NCBI GenBank assembly: GCA_018340375.1
Contig: JAFFJZ010000102.1
Coordinates: 1 to 64,000 of the forward strand
DNA: 64,000 nucleotides
Source: Gonatopus flavifemur
Taxonomy: Eukaryota; Arthropoda; Insecta; Hymenoptera; Dryinidae
Reading direction: 5' to 3'
In this document: one piece after another, positions 21,562 through 33,498 of the stretch
Layout of the letters: each line of letters opens with the position of its first letter
Numbering within the stretch: the first letter of the stretch is position 1
Made by a program: the position numbers and the translations under genes
Notes under the pieces: model-generated
Told to the model about the DNA's origin: nothing
The model's input: only the letters and a program-made list of their open reading frames with translations
Databases searched by the model: none

Positions 21562-21912
21562 CACTCGAACACGTCGCGTCCCTCGTCTACCTCTTTCGGA
21601 TTTGAGCATGCGCAAATGAGCAGAGCTCAGGATCGTACATATGAGATTATAAAAAGGTTACAAAATATTTAAATTTAGATAAATCCCCACATCAATTTAT
21701 TTTGTGAATTTAAGGTTAGAACTCCTTTCATAATAAATAATCAAGTATTTTCATCAATATTGGCTTAACAAAACAATTTGAAATTACTTTTTAGCACGAA
21801 AATGACAATTTGTACCTTCAAATTTTATAAATATTAATTAATGCCACCTAATTATCTTTCACTTCCAGTTTCCCGCTTTATTTCATAAAGATACGTTAAC
21901 ACCGCCTTGTAA
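21562..21912. other. Intergenic, nothing recognised
   Basis: AT-rich sequence with no ORF of note. It may contain the missing 5' part of the LTR interrupted at 828, but no TG..CA boundary is convincing. Confidence 0.4.
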
Positions 21913-22029
21913 TGGTCTGTCTACATAGACAGAAAAAACGAACAACGTAAGCGTAAACGGCTGCGCACAACTCATATACTGTTTCTGCGCATCCGTTCTT
22001 ACGTTTACGTTGGTTATGTAGACAAACCA
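21913..22029. repeat. Palindromic MITE, ~117 bp
   Basis: The termini GGTCTGTCTACATAGAC and (inverted) GGTTTGTCTACATAACC enclose inverted CGTAAGCGTAAACGG / CGTTCTTACGTTTACG arms. Non-coding. Confidence 0.7.
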
Positions 22030-22034
22030 ATAAG

Positions 22035-22479
22035 GGTCTAGACACACAAGCTACGTAAACGTAAGAACGGATGCGCAGAAATCGTATACGAGATCTGCAC
22101 AGCGTCCCGTTCCTTACGTCCAGGGTTGGGTACGCATAATACGGTAGGTTTTATGCAAGGAATAATGTGCGCATAAAACTCATGCAGATAATGCAGATAA
22201 CTAAAGGGGGTTTTCTGCATCATCTTTTTTTATGGTCAAGTTGGGTTATAATTTTAAAACTATGAATTGTTCACCATTTCAACCCCCATAAATATCCATT
22301 TCTTATATTCTGGATTTCGAATTTCAAGTCGGAATTAATTTTACAATGTTTTATGCATTTTCTGCGTATTCTACATGTTTTATGCATAATCTGTGCATAG
22401 TGAACGCATATTACTTATCTCACGCGCACAGAACCCATCCCTGCTCACGTCCACGTTTACGTAGCTGTGTGCTTAGGCC
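22035..22479. repeat. Palindromic MITE interrupted by a second MITE
   Basis: The ends GGTCTAGACACACAAGCTAC and (inverted) GGCCTAAGCACACAGCTAC carry inverted ACGTAAACG arms like the neighbouring MITE at 21913. It is split by the hAT-type MITE at 22121-22443. Confidence 0.65.
22121..22443. mobile_element. hAT-type MITE, 323 bp
   Basis: The ends are CAGGGTTGGGT and (inverted) CAGGGATGGGT. Flanking 8-mers are CTTACGTC (22113-22120) and CTCACGTC (22444-22451), 7 of 8 identical. It lies within the palindrome 22035-22479. Non-coding. Confidence 0.75.
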
Positions 22480-22585
22480 TTAAGACAGGACAGGATCACT
22501 GATCTGATCAATTCTAGAAATTTTCGTAATTGAGTACCACTGTATAGGAATAAACCTGAACCGATCATTTGCCGTCTCGGTATTA

Positions 22586-22746
22586 GGCTAACCTCCCATG
22601 GACCGAAATTCGTTCCAGCGGAATGACTTTAAACCAATCGCTTTCACAATTTCTTTTAGAGCGTTCTATCAGAAATCTATAAAAAATTGTGCATTGGTTC
22701 AATTTTCATTCCGCCGGAACGAATTCCGGTCCATGGGAGGCCAGCC
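22586..22746. mobile_element. Palindromic MITE with TTA duplication (Harbinger-like?)
   Basis: The ends GGCTAACCTCCCATGGACC and (inverted) GGCTGGCCTCCCATGGACC are flanked by TTA on both sides (22583-22585, 22747-22749). A 3-bp TWA duplication suggests PIF/Harbinger mobilisation. A truncated relative is at 1007-1130. Confidence 0.75.
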
Positions 22747-22749
22747 TTA

Positions 22750-23140
22750 TGCACATTCGGTATTATGATACTCTACCGGCAAATGCCTAGGGATCTGGTA
22801 ATTGTTACTAGATCTGAAGAGCCACATATAAGGTTCGTTCGTTCTACGTGCCCTGAGTTGCTCCAACTTGTACCAAACCAATCATTTCGTTGCTTAAACT
22901 GGAAGTAGCGAATCCAAAATACTTGGAGCGAGTTGGGGTAACTTGGGACATCGGTAAACGAACTTAGCTATCACCTGACCTGACCTGTGTAGTTGGTCGA
23001 TATGATAACCTGCTTGTAATATTTAGATTGATGCAGATTGATGTTTTTCATTCAACAAAGTCAAAAAGTCCAATATCCAGAATCCAGATTTCTGTGTGAA
23101 CAAATAATTCTTATTCAGTTCATTAAAAAATTGTTCTAAT
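22750..23140 (+). promoter_or_regulatory. 5' flank and promoter region of mRpS26
   Basis: About 390 bases of non-repetitive sequence separate the last upstream MITE from the mRpS26 ATG. No clear TATA box is seen, as is usual for housekeeping ribosomal-protein genes. An in-frame TAA lies 36 bases before the ATG, so 23141 is the first usable start. The placement as promoter is inference. Confidence 0.4.
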
Positions 23141-23400
23141 ATGAGTTCTTACAAAACGTTGAAAATGTTTCAAATAAATAGATTCGGCGGATTAGGAAAA
23201 GGACAGTTTGTTATTCATGATCACATAATACCTGATTCTGGATACAAACAGTGTGTGAGATGGAAACGAAAACCAATTTGGTTACCCACTGCAAAATCTA
23301 AACTGTTTAGAGTTCCTAATCGTCCAGTAATACCTCATGCTGAAACCATTGAAATATTACGTTTATATAATAATTACAGAACGTATATGAAATCAATTGA
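23141..23400 (+). CDS. mRpS26: Mitochondrial ribosomal protein S26, exon 1
   Basis: The exon encodes 86 codons plus two bases and ends GA|GTAAGT, a consensus donor. The KRKPIWLPTAKSKLFRVPNR block followed by LYNNYRTYMKSI is the conserved N-terminal core of small-subunit protein mS26, which acts in the mitochondrial ribosome. The first ~35 residues (MSSYKTLKMFQINRF..) should include the mitochondrial targeting sequence; they are basic and lack acidic residues until HDH. An alternative start is the Met at 23165. The codon split by the intron is completed by A at 61542 to give GAA. With exon 2 the protein is 226 residues, normal for the family. Nearest neighbour: MITEs only. Confidence 0.92.
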
Positions 23401-23876
23401 GTAAGTGACTTCAAATTTTTGTTTTTATTCTTCGATTGTGAATTAATTTCTCCCAATATGTTGATGATATCTGATAGAGTTGTGCCAGCATGGTTGAGAA
23501 AACACTTCCCACTGATTTCTGCTGTTTCAAACCTTTCTTAGGGACATTTATAATATCACACATATGTATCCCATAAATTGGGGTGCAACCGATCAAGTGT
23601 GACTGGCATTTTGAAAATCATGTTACCATTTATTTTATTGTTGAAGACTTGATTGGCTTCGTCACAGTTCATAGTTCCCTGTTGTATTGAATATTGGATG
23701 TTTCCGATAACTGCGCTGAGCAGAACCAAGAGCAATTTTCAATGTATTAAAAAACTAAAAATTTCTTCCCTAATTCTTCGATTGATTTAAAATTGTTCCT
23801 ATTCCTGTTCAAAGCGGTTATTAGCAACATCCATTGTCCCTCTACCAATGTATGCAGGCAATGCTGGATTAGGAGA

Positions 23877-24065
23877 TGGGCAAATAATTTACTTCGTGTA
23901 ATCTACATGTGTATTTTACTTGTAAATGACTGTCAAAACCTCAGTTGACGCATCAATTCCCAACTCTAAGAATGGGCAAGTAATTTACTTCATGTATTCT
24001 ACATGCGTATTTTATGTGTAAATTAATGTCGAACACCTTCCATGACATGTGAATTCCCAGACCCT
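23877..24065. repeat. Two-copy direct repeat, ~97 bp unit
   Basis: ATGGGCAAATAATTTACTTC and ATGGGCAAGTAATTTACTTC begin two diverged tandem copies, each ending near CAATTCCCA or GAATTCCCA. Non-coding. Confidence 0.6.
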
Positions 24066-24150
24066 GGTTGGATTTAACAATCAGCTAAATAAACTGCAGC
24101 TCAAGGCAGCAAATTTTTGAGAATAGGAAATTCCAGATAATGATATGATA

Positions 24151-24425
24151 CACAGAGAAAATCTTACAATACTGAGTGCTGTAGTCCACACGACTAGTTC
24201 ACGTTATAAAACATTCAAACTCAAACAATCCTGGTTACTCAAGTAAATGCGAATCAGTCTTGTATCTATACTATAGAGTCATATAAAATAACGACTCTGT
24301 AATGTAAAGACACGACTGATTTATATTTACTAAAGTAACCAGGAATGTTTGCGTTTTATTGTTTTATAACACGAACTAGTCGTGTGAAGTACAGCACTCA
24401 GTATTGTAGAATTGTCTCTGTGTGG
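24151..24425. repeat. Palindromic MITE, ~275 bp
   Basis: The arms CACAGAGAAAATCTTACAAT.. and (inverted) CACAGAGACAATTCTACAAT.. share CTGAGTGCTGTA and CACACGACTAGTTC blocks, with a central non-palindromic spacer. No clear target duplication. Confidence 0.7.
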
Positions 24426-25439
24426 GTGGCAAGAAATACTCATTACATATATATATCATTGTATCAATGGCCTAATCCTAAATCCAGCACAGCCTAGGAT
24501 AACACAATTATGGGTTTCAATAATCATGGTTTTCTTAATTGGTTTAGTTGGAATGTCTTTGACGTTTGAATCGTTAAACGGGAACAAATTTAGCATATTA
24601 CATAAGAAAATCTACACTGTGAAAAATGCAATGAACTGCACAAATTCTGATTGTATTTTTACAGAGGAAAACTTTGGTAATCTTGAGACACTAAGAATAA
24701 TGGAATTACATTTTCAAGGGCATAAAATAGTACTATGTTGGTGACACTTGTACAAAATTGGTATATAGCATTCAAAAATTGTACTTATTTTATACTCGGT
24801 ATAGAAATTTGACATAGAGTTATAAAAATGTTATGCTCAACATAGAAAATGAATTCATCTATGCTGAGCATGATCAAATCACAGGCAGTGATAAAATCAT
24901 AATCTTGAAAAATGTTATTGTATAATACAACTCTGAATGCAGCGAATTTATAATTTTCATTGTATAGCATACAATACTGAGAATAGATAATTTTCGTTCC
25001 TACGCTCAGTGTAGTAATAATTCACAAAGTCAGTGCCGGCTTCAGGGTGGTGCGAGCGGCAGTAGTGGGGGGGGGGGGGGGCTGACAAAAAATGATAATA
25101 GATCGAAATTAGGTGTACCCCAAACAGACACAAAGATATCTTTCAGAATTCTAAAAGATATCTTCCAAAAGTACAAGAAGTCTTGAAGAATTTTCTAAAA
25201 GATATCTTTTCGTATTCGAAAAGATATCTTATGCAACATGAATAGATTTCTAAAAGATCTCTCGGAGAATTCTGACGTCTTCTTTTTCCTTCTTCCCCCT
25301 GTTTGTCTTGATCGATTCCGCACTCCTGTGAAGTTTACTTCACCCGTGTGGAAATCGATCCTGGGCAACCTAAGGTAGGCCCTGGCCACGTAAGAGTATA
25401 TCTCAGGCATCCAATACAAGGTTGTCTACCCACGGCCTA

Positions 25440-25752
25440 TGTGGGCCCCAGTTGGGGTTGGCAGTATATTACTGGAATATCTCAATTCAGGTATGCCCAC
25501 CCATAGCCCATATAGGCCCCGAGTTGGCTACCATTGTTTTGCCCGGGTATTTGATACCATTACGGGGCCTAGATTGAAAAGTGTGATATTCTAAGTTGGG
25601 GCCACGTTTCAAGTAGGAATTATAAACCTGGCCCAGGTCTGAGCCCGGGAGAAATTTCCACACGGGCATCTTGGACCTTGAGGTTGCGGGAATCGAACCC
25701 GCATATTTTACGATGTATTTACGCTGCAGTGACCTGAGCTATACACACGGAG
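25440..25752 (-). repeat. tRNA-derived SINE
   Basis: On the minus strand, TATAGCTCAGGTCACTGCAG (A-box) is followed by GCGGGTTCGATTCCCGCAAC (T-arm with B-box and perfect stem), then a GC-richer body (GGGCTCAGACCTGGGCC). This is a good tRNA-like head; the body end near 25440 is uncertain. Confidence 0.6.
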
Positions 25753-25886
25753 GGACTAAACTTGCGTTCAACGCTTGAGATTTATCAAGCAAATAATACT
25801 CGGCAAGTTATAAGCGTTTATCGCTCGTTTCCTCGCATTGAACGCAAGCGCCACACAGCGTTCAAGCGTAAACTGATCCATATCAT

Positions 25887-26620
25887 GAACGTTTGAGTTT
25901 ATGTGTCCATCGCTTGCGACGTGGACCCGTGAACGCAAGAACTTACATGAGATTTTCTCCTGTACGTTCTTGCGATTAATTTACTATAGACAATTCGTTT
26001 TGAATCGCTCCAAAATGCGTGCGCAATGCTTTTTGTTCAAGCGTACTTGAGAATTATGAATGAATTGATCATTAATAATTAATAAAATTTAATTAATTCA
26101 TGAAAAATGAGGAATAATTAATGATAATTAATGAGAAACTGAAAAAATTATTAATAATAACTACAAATCAGGATTTTTTAAACAAATATTTATTATCTCT
26201 TCATGAAGAATTATTAATAAACTGATCATTAATAATTAATAAAATTTAATCAATTCATGAAAAATAAGTAATAATTTATGATAATCAATAAAAAAATGAA
26301 AAAATCCTGATTTGTAATTATTAATAATTGTTTTCATGAAGAGATAATAAATATTTGTTAAAAAATCCTGATTTGTAATTATTATTAATAATTTTTTCAT
26401 GAATTAATTAAATTTTATTAATTATTAATGATCAATTCATTAATGATTCTCAAGTACGCTTGAACAAAAAGCATTGCGTTGAGCGCACGCATTTTGGAGC
26501 GATTCAAAACGAATTGTCTATAATAAATTAATCGCAAGAACGTACATGAGAAAATCTCATGTAAGTTCTTGCGTTCACGGGTCCACGTCGCAAGCGATGG
26601 ACACATAAACTCAAACGTTC
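25887..26620. repeat. Long palindrome with AT-rich core
   Basis: Arms of about 220-360 bases: GAACGTTTGAGTTTATGTGT at 25887 is inverted at 26601-26620, and the arms agree through GGACCCGTGAACGCAAGAAC and AATGCTTTTTGTTCAAGCG. The core (26060-26440) is built of inverted TTAATTATTAATGATCAATT-type sequence centred near 26250. An additional shared AAACTTGCG outside the arms (25756, 26621) suggests the full MITE is slightly larger with a left-arm insertion. Strong hairpin potential. Confidence 0.8.
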
Positions 26621-27477
26621 GCAAGTTTGGTGCAGACAGTTTGATTTTGATGCTTATAATTGTCAATATGACATAGTGAAATGGTGTCAGTGGTGTACAT
26701 TTTTGAAGTAAGTGTTCTTTTGAAAATATTGTTATTATATAAACAAATGTCATAAGTTGGCCGTGGATACCACAGATTTTTATCACCTTAAATTATTTCT
26801 ATTTCATCGGTATTGAAGAATAACTTATCAATAAGTATAAATGAGAATTTTCTCAAATTTATTCGAAGGCTGTACATGAAATTGAGCGGAAAAAGTTCAG
26901 TTATTTGTAAAATATTTGTGTCTTGGAGATTCGTTAATTCCAGCGTGGGTATTAAAAGGTTACAAAATCGTTCTTTTTGCATAATTTAGAATCTCTTGGC
27001 ATGGATATAGATATTTCAAGCTTTCGTTTCGTGAACGAATTTATCATATCTGTAATTCGATTATACTGACAGGCAGATTCCAAGTGTCATTCATGTTAAT
27101 TAATATGTATGTTCGGGTAGTCATAACCTAAACCTGCTGACAATCTATCTTCTTAAACATATCTTGTTGAAGTCTTCCAAGAAGATATCTTTCAAACGCT
27201 TCTAAAAGATGTCTTCAAGATATCTTGCATGGTCGTCTTTGCGATGTCTTGAATCAAGACATCTTTCAGAAATCTTTTATAAGATGTCTTTCCAACACTT
27301 CTGAAAGATATCTTTAAGAACTCTTCAAGAACGTTCTTGAAGATCTCTTAATTGAGTATTCTTTTAGATATCTTCAAGAACTGCGTGCTGTCTTGTTTTT
27401 TTTCAGTCATTTAGGTTGAAAATGGGGCGCCTAAGAAACCCTCGTACCGGGCGGCAGTACCCCTCGGGTCGGCACTG

Positions 27478-28400
27478 CATAAAAGTTTTTACAGTATGAT
27501 TTGGAGTTGATGACAGCCCAAGTAGCAACAGAAGTTCAGAGTGTATACAGAATAGAAATGTTCGTAGAGTGTACGGACGAGATACGAAGAATATATAATG
27601 AACGTTCATAAAATATTCAAATAAGACTGTTTTGAATATACTTATAACGTACACGGTACATTCGAAATGTACAATATTCATTCAATCAACGTTCGATTGA
27701 CGTATCATTGTATATTTGATTACATACGTTCGATGAATATGCATAACACCTATGAAACGGTCTCATTGTAATGTGCATAGAACATTTTTCGAATATTCGA
27801 AGAACATTTATAGTGTATTTCCCTCCAAACATTTTGGAATTTTGCACATTCTATGCCGTTGCAATGTATGTACATTTTACATTCAACATGAAATTTATAT
27901 CCATTGCATCTACATTGAATGTGCAGAATTTAAAAATGTTATAAGGGTTTTAGACTCGATTCTTTTCAGTGACAAACTTGTTGTATCAGCTCTAGTGAAA
28001 ATCGAGAATAGGAATGGATTGAAGTAGATTGGAATTCTATTCAACTGAATACATTCAAATCCATTTCCATGACGTCTATTCCAAGATAAGTGAACAGTCT
28101 ATCCAATGCAATCTGAGTTTTATTCCAATATAACTGTATTCATAAAAGTAACAAAACTTGATACCTACATTTGTATCCATTTGAATTTTGTACTTCCATA
28201 TTCCTTATACTTATATAAGGGAATGGAAGTATTGTGATGGGGTAAAAAATCCATGATGCAGAAGGGAGTTTTTGCCTTTGCCAAACGCATAAGAACGTCG
28301 AGAAAATGCGATTCCCAAAAATGTGTGTGTGTGCACACCTAAGTCTTTGGCGCACGATAACTCACCTCAGGAGGCACCAATTGAAATAATTTTGTTCCCA
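27478..28400. other. Intronic stretch, nothing recognised
   Basis: AT-rich, low complexity in places, with diverged short inverted segments around 27590-27930 (GAATATTCGAAGAACATT). No supported gene. Confidence 0.4.
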
Positions 28401-28420
28401 TATGTTCGTCTCAGAAAGAA

Positions 28421-28428
28421 AGAGAGAA

Positions 28429-28472
<44 letters not shown>
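28421..28472. repeat. (AG)n microsatellite
   Basis: A run of GAGA dinucleotides with a few AAAGAG interruptions on its left side. Confidence 0.95.
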
Positions 28473-28473
<1 letters not shown>

Positions 28474-28858
28474 CCTATTGATTTTGGTATCAATCGGATA
28501 ACGCGTTTTGAAAATATTGCGGAATATTGTTTGAAAAATTATGATTTTGCGACCGCGCACATCTCCACTTCTTGTTATCTGATTGCGATGAAATTTATAC
28601 CACGTTTTAGTTGTGATCCGATAGTGTTCCCACAGGAGTACCGTATCAATCGGTTGAAAAATGTGGGCAATCTTTTTTTTCGCTATCCGCATCATTTGAC
28701 GATGTTTTAGAAGCGTGCTGTCCCTGTGTTTGTGTCATCCAAATGCCATAGAACTCTGAGCAAAGTCAATTCATAAGACGTTGATTGTGTGATATAAGTT
28801 TCAGGCAAATTGTAATCGAGAGAAGAAAAAGGTTAACAAACACTGAACTTCCAAAGAA

Positions 28859-28982
28859 CCCTGGTTAAAAGAATCCATTGTTCTGACCAATTCTCATCAA
28901 ATTACAATTAAACGTGGACAATGTTCTGACCAAATCTCATCGAATTTCATTTGTCAGATTCAATGGATTCTTTTAACCAGGG
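28859..28982. repeat. Short MITE with CCCTGG termini
   Basis: CCCTGGTTAAAAGAATCCAT and its exact inverted copy bound 124 bases. The ends match those of the 3.1-kb element at 17679-20790, so it is a small member of that family. The flanking dinucleotide is AA on both sides rather than TA; the flanks themselves (ACTTCCAAA / TTTGGAAGT) are also inverted. Confidence 0.75.
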
Positions 28983-30071
28983 AATATTTGGAAGTTTCAT
29001 AAATGCTGCTATTATGCGGATGTCTTCCGTTTTTATCATCCAATCGTTATGAAATTCTTACCACATGTATATACAGTTCAGGCATGCTAGCGACTCACTT
29101 TTCTCACTTTTTCTCACTTTTTCCATGATCAGTGTGTCAATATTGTCCAATTTCGATTATTTTTTTTTTATTCCGTCATATATTTCATCCAACAATGATA
29201 AGCGAGTGTTATTTCCGTTAGTACTATGGTTTTTGTGTTATGATTCACAGGAATCATTTAGAGTTATTCAATTTAGTCGAAGAAGATTATTATAATATAT
29301 TCAAAGTGTTACCAAAAATCTGACTGCGTGAAACAGCGAAGGAAAGGAATGAGAAGCAAACTTAAAAATCGAAATATCACTAATCATCGAACTAATCAAA
29401 CTAACTTCCAAGATAACATTGACTGCGTGCAAAACTTGAGACCGTTATGCACGCGAGAATTTGCGTGTGATTTGCGTGCAACCCACCTGTGATCCATACT
29501 GTTGCTCGTAAATCGCGTGCCATGATCTAGTGCATATCTTGTTTGAATTCTTCATGAATTCACGCTCACATCGCTTGCAAAAACCTGTGGATTGAGGGGG
29601 ATTTTCTGAGAGTGAAATGATTGGATATTCGGTGAAAATGTTGCCCGCAAGTTGCGTACAATTGGGAGAAACTTGTTGAGTGAAAAATATATGTATATGC
29701 TAGGGTATATTCAAATGTACTCCTAGAATGCAATTATTGAAATAATTAAAAAAAAAAAAAATAAAAAAAAATAAAGTATGGATGCAAATAATTAATATGC
29801 ATAATGGAGATTTCAAATTAATGTTCTGTTGCAGAAGCTGTTTCTAAACAGCAGTATATATCTTATGCATATCTATACTATATGTTTTTATTTTCAAATA
29901 TTTTATACATATAATATACATGTAAGTAATAGAGTATACATATTTTATAGATATATAAAATATTTTGTGCTGTTTAGGTTGTTTTTCATCAGAATAAATA
30001 AATTTGCAAATCTCAGGGAAATTTACAGAGATTATACCGGGAAATCAGGGAATTCTCAGGGAAGTTTTTGA
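28983..30071. other. Intronic stretch, nothing recognised
   Basis: AT-rich with an A-run near 29750-29775. No supported gene or repeat. Confidence 0.4.
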
Positions 30072-33000
30072 AGGTATATTAAGTGATCTAGGCATTTTTA
30101 TCTAACTGCACTGGGAGTTAGTGCGTATTTTTTTGCTATTTTTTTGCCATTTTTTGCCGTAGGAAAAAATTTTTTTGCTTTGGCCGTTCCAAAGATACGG
30201 CGAGTTAGATAGCTTAAGATTAAGGTATCTAGCAATCGACATAGACTGAGAACGAAAGGACTGTGCGAAAAAAGAACTACAGCATAATTTCTTGCTATTT
30301 TTTTGCTGCAAGATAAGATATGTAAAAAAAAAAAAATTTCGATTCCAATTTTTTTTTTTCCTCTATGTCGTATACGCAGAACATAAGTATGCGAAAATGG
30401 GATTCACATATGGAGCATGTTATGTTGGGAACAAAAGATATAAATCAGATGAATTTGGTGAGAAACATATACGAGCCGGATGAGGTTCATGAATTGAGCA
30501 TGTATGGGTCATACATGACCAATATAAGGGATGTGTGAGATGTATCTGATGGATCATGTATGGATCATGGGGCATCCTCTCGGATTGTTATCCTGACATC
30601 TGACAACCTCTGTGATACTTTGCTATCATATAGCACCAGAGGAGATTTTTTTGTTGATGTCTAGCAACCTCTGGGCTGATTTCCATACCATCCGGGAACC
30701 TGATTGATATTTATGCTACCACTTAGCACCGACTTGGAATTTTTTGCTACCATCCAGCAACCATTCTGAATTTTTTGCTACCAGCTAGAATCGACTTAGA
30801 ATTATTTGCTGTCATCTAGCAACGTTTTGGAATAATTTGCTACCATCTAGCAACAATTCTGAATTTTTTGCTACCATCTAGCATCGACTCGGAATTTTTT
30901 GCTACCATCTAGCATCGACTTAGGATTATTGGCTGTCATCTAGCAACGTTTTGGAATTATTTGCTACCATCTAGCATCGACTTGAAATTTTTTGCTACCA
31001 TCTAGCAACCATTCTGAATTTTTTGCTACCAACTCGCATCGACTTAGGATTATTGGCTGTCATCTAGCAACGTTTTGGAATAATTTGCTACCATCTAGCA
31101 ACCATTCTGAATTTTTTGCTACCAACTCGCATCGACTTAGGATTATTGGCTGTCATCTAGCAACGTTTTGGAATAATTTGCTACCATCTAGCAACCATTC
31201 TGAATTTTTTGCTACCATCTAGCACCGACTTGGAATTTTTTGCTACCATCCAGCAACCATTCTGAATTTTTTGCTACCATCTAGCATCGACTTAGAATTA
31301 TTTGCTGTCACCTAGCAACGTTTTGGAATTATTTGCTACTATCTAGCATCGACTTGGAATTTTTTGCTAACATCTAGCAACCATTCTAAATTTTTTGCTA
31401 CCATCTAGCATCGACTCGGAATTTTTTGCTACCATCTAGCATCGACTTAGGATTATTGGCTGTCATCTAGCAACGTTTTGGAATAATTTGCTACCATCTA
31501 GCAACCATTCTGAATTTTTTGCTACCATCTAGCATCGACTTAGAATTATTTGCTGTCATCTAGCAACGTTTTGGAATTATTTGCTACCATCTAGCATCGA
31601 CTTGAAATTTTTTGCTACCATCTAGCAACCATTCTGAATTTTTTGCTACCAACTCGCATCGATTTAGAATTATTTGCTGTCATCTAGCAACGTTTCAGAA
31701 TTATTCGCTACCATCTAGCAACCATTCTGAATTTTTTGCTACCATCTAGCATCGACTTAGAATTGTCTGCTGTCATCTAGCGACGTTTTGGAATCATTTG
31801 CTACCATCTAGCATCGACTTGAAATTTTTTGCTACCATCTAGCAACCATTCTGAATTTTTTGCTACCAACTAGCATCGACTTGGAATTTTTTGCTACCCT
31901 CTAGCATGGTTGCAAAGAATTCAGAATGGTTGCTTGATGATAGCAAAAAATTCAAAGTCGATGCTAGATAGTAGTAAATAATTCAGAATGGTTGCTAGAT
32001 GGTAGCAAAAAATTCCAAGTCGATGCTAGATGGTAGCAAATAATTCCTGAACGTTGCTAGATGACAGCAAATAATTCTAAGTCGATGCTAGATGGTAGCA
32101 AAAAATTCAGAATGGTTGCTAGATGGTAGCAAATAATTCCAAAACGTTGCTAGATGACAGCAAAAATTCTAAGTCGATGCTAGATGGTAGCAAAAAATTC
32201 AGAATGGTTGCTAGAAGGTAGCAAAAAATTCCAAGTCGATGCTAGATGGTAGCAAATAATTCCAAAACGTTGCTAGATGACAGCAAATAATTCTAAGTCG
32301 TTGCTAGATGACAGCAGACAATTCTAAGTCGATGCTAGATGGTAGCAAAAAATTCAGAATGGTTGCTAGATGGTAGCGAATAATTCTAAAACGTTGCTAG
32401 ATGACAGCAGATAATTCTAAATCGATGCTAGATGGTAGCAAAAAATTCCAAGTCGATGCGAGTTGGTAGCAAAAAATTCAGAATGGTTGCTAGATGGTAG
32501 CAAAAAATTTCAAGTCGATGCTAGGTGGTAGCAAATAATTCCAAAACGTTGCTAGATGACAGCAAATAATTCTAAGTCGATGCTAGATGGTAGCGAAAAA
32601 TTCAGAATGGTTGCTAGATGATAGCAAAAAATTCCAAGTCGATGCTAGATGGTAGCAAAAAAATTCAGAATGGTTGCCAGATGGTAGCAAAAAATTTCAA
32701 GTCGATGCTAGATGGTAGCAAATAATTCCAAAACGTTGCTAGATGACAGCAAATAATTCTAAATCGATGCTAGATGGTAGCAAAAAATTCAGAATGGTTG
32801 CTAGATGGTAGCAAAAAATTCCAAGTCGATGCTAGATGGTAGCAAAAAAATTCAGAATGGTTGCCAGATGGTAGCAAAAAATTTCAAGTCGATGCTAGAT
32901 GGTAGCAAATAATTCCAAAATGTTGCTAGATGACAGCAAATAATTCTAAGTCGATGCTAGATGGTAGCAAAAAATTCAGAATGGTTGCTAGATGGTAGCA

Positions 33001-33472
33001 AATTATTCCAAAACGTTGCTAGATGACAGCCAATAATCCTAAGTCGATGCTAGATGGTAGCAAAAAATTCCGAGTCGATGCTAGATGGTAGCAAATAATT
33101 CCAAAACGTTGCTAGATGACAGCAAATAATTCTAAGTCGTTGCTAGATGACAGCAAATAATTCTAAGTCGATGCTAGATGGTAGCAAAAAATTCAGAATG
33201 GTTGCTAGATGGTAGCAAATAATTCCAAAACGTTGCTAGATGACAGCAAAAATTCTAAGTTCTTTTTTCGCACAGTCCTTTCGTTCTCAGTCTATGTCGA
33301 TTGCTAGATACCTTAATCTTAAGCTATCTAACTCGCCGTATCTTTGGAACGGCCAAAGCAAAAAAATTTTTTCCTACGGCAAAAAATGGCAAAAAAATAG
33401 CAAAAAAATAAGCACTAACTCCCAGTGCAGTTGAATAAAAATGCCTAGATCACCTCATATACCTATTTTGTG
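30072..33472. mobile_element. FB-type foldback with satellite arms
   Basis: Terminal inverted repeats of about 200-230 bases (30072-30300 with 33472-33250; both carry GTGATCTAGGCATTTTTAT and CAAAGATACGGCGAGTTAG or its complement) enclose a region built of ~33-bp tandem units. Units read TTTGCTACCATCTAGCA.. on the left (30700-31915) and the exact inverse TGCTAGATGGTAGCAAA.. on the right (31916-33250). Several variants alternate (AACCATTCTGAATT, ATCGACTTAGAATT, AACGTTTTGGAAT) in a higher-order order. The plan, inverted termini plus inward satellite arrays, is that of Drosophila Foldback elements. About 400 bases at 30300-30700 are unique to the left. No transposase and no clear target duplication. 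Confidence 0.8.
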
Positions 33473-33498
33473 AGGGGATTTCTGTCACCACCCTGATT

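Larger units (their letters stand above)
25031..27477. mobile_element. Possible hAT-like composite element (CAGTGCCG termini)
   Basis: The ends CAGTGCCGGC and (inverted) CAGTGCCGACC, followed by similar GGCAGTA blocks, face each other across 2.4 kb. The flanking 8-mers CACAAAGT and CATAAAAG agree at only 5 positions, so the assignment is weak. The interior has a 14-base G run (about 25067-25080), AAGATATCTT-rich blocks at both sides (25128-25260, 27150-27375), a SINE and a palindrome. No transposase. Confidence 0.35.

Noticed and set aside
22750..23140. A defined TATA promoter for mRpS26
   Set aside because: No TATA-like box at a sensible distance; only the region is annotated.
24412..24744. 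110-codon frame with a hydrophobic segment
   Set aside because: It starts in a MITE terminus, is AT-rich and lacks homology I can recognise.
28402..28710. Frames through the (AG)n run (RERERE.. or SLSLSL..)
   Set aside because: Microsatellite translation.
30700..33250. CRISPR-like array of short direct repeats
   Set aside because: Units are contiguous with no unique spacers, invert midway, lie in a eukaryotic intron and have no cas genes.
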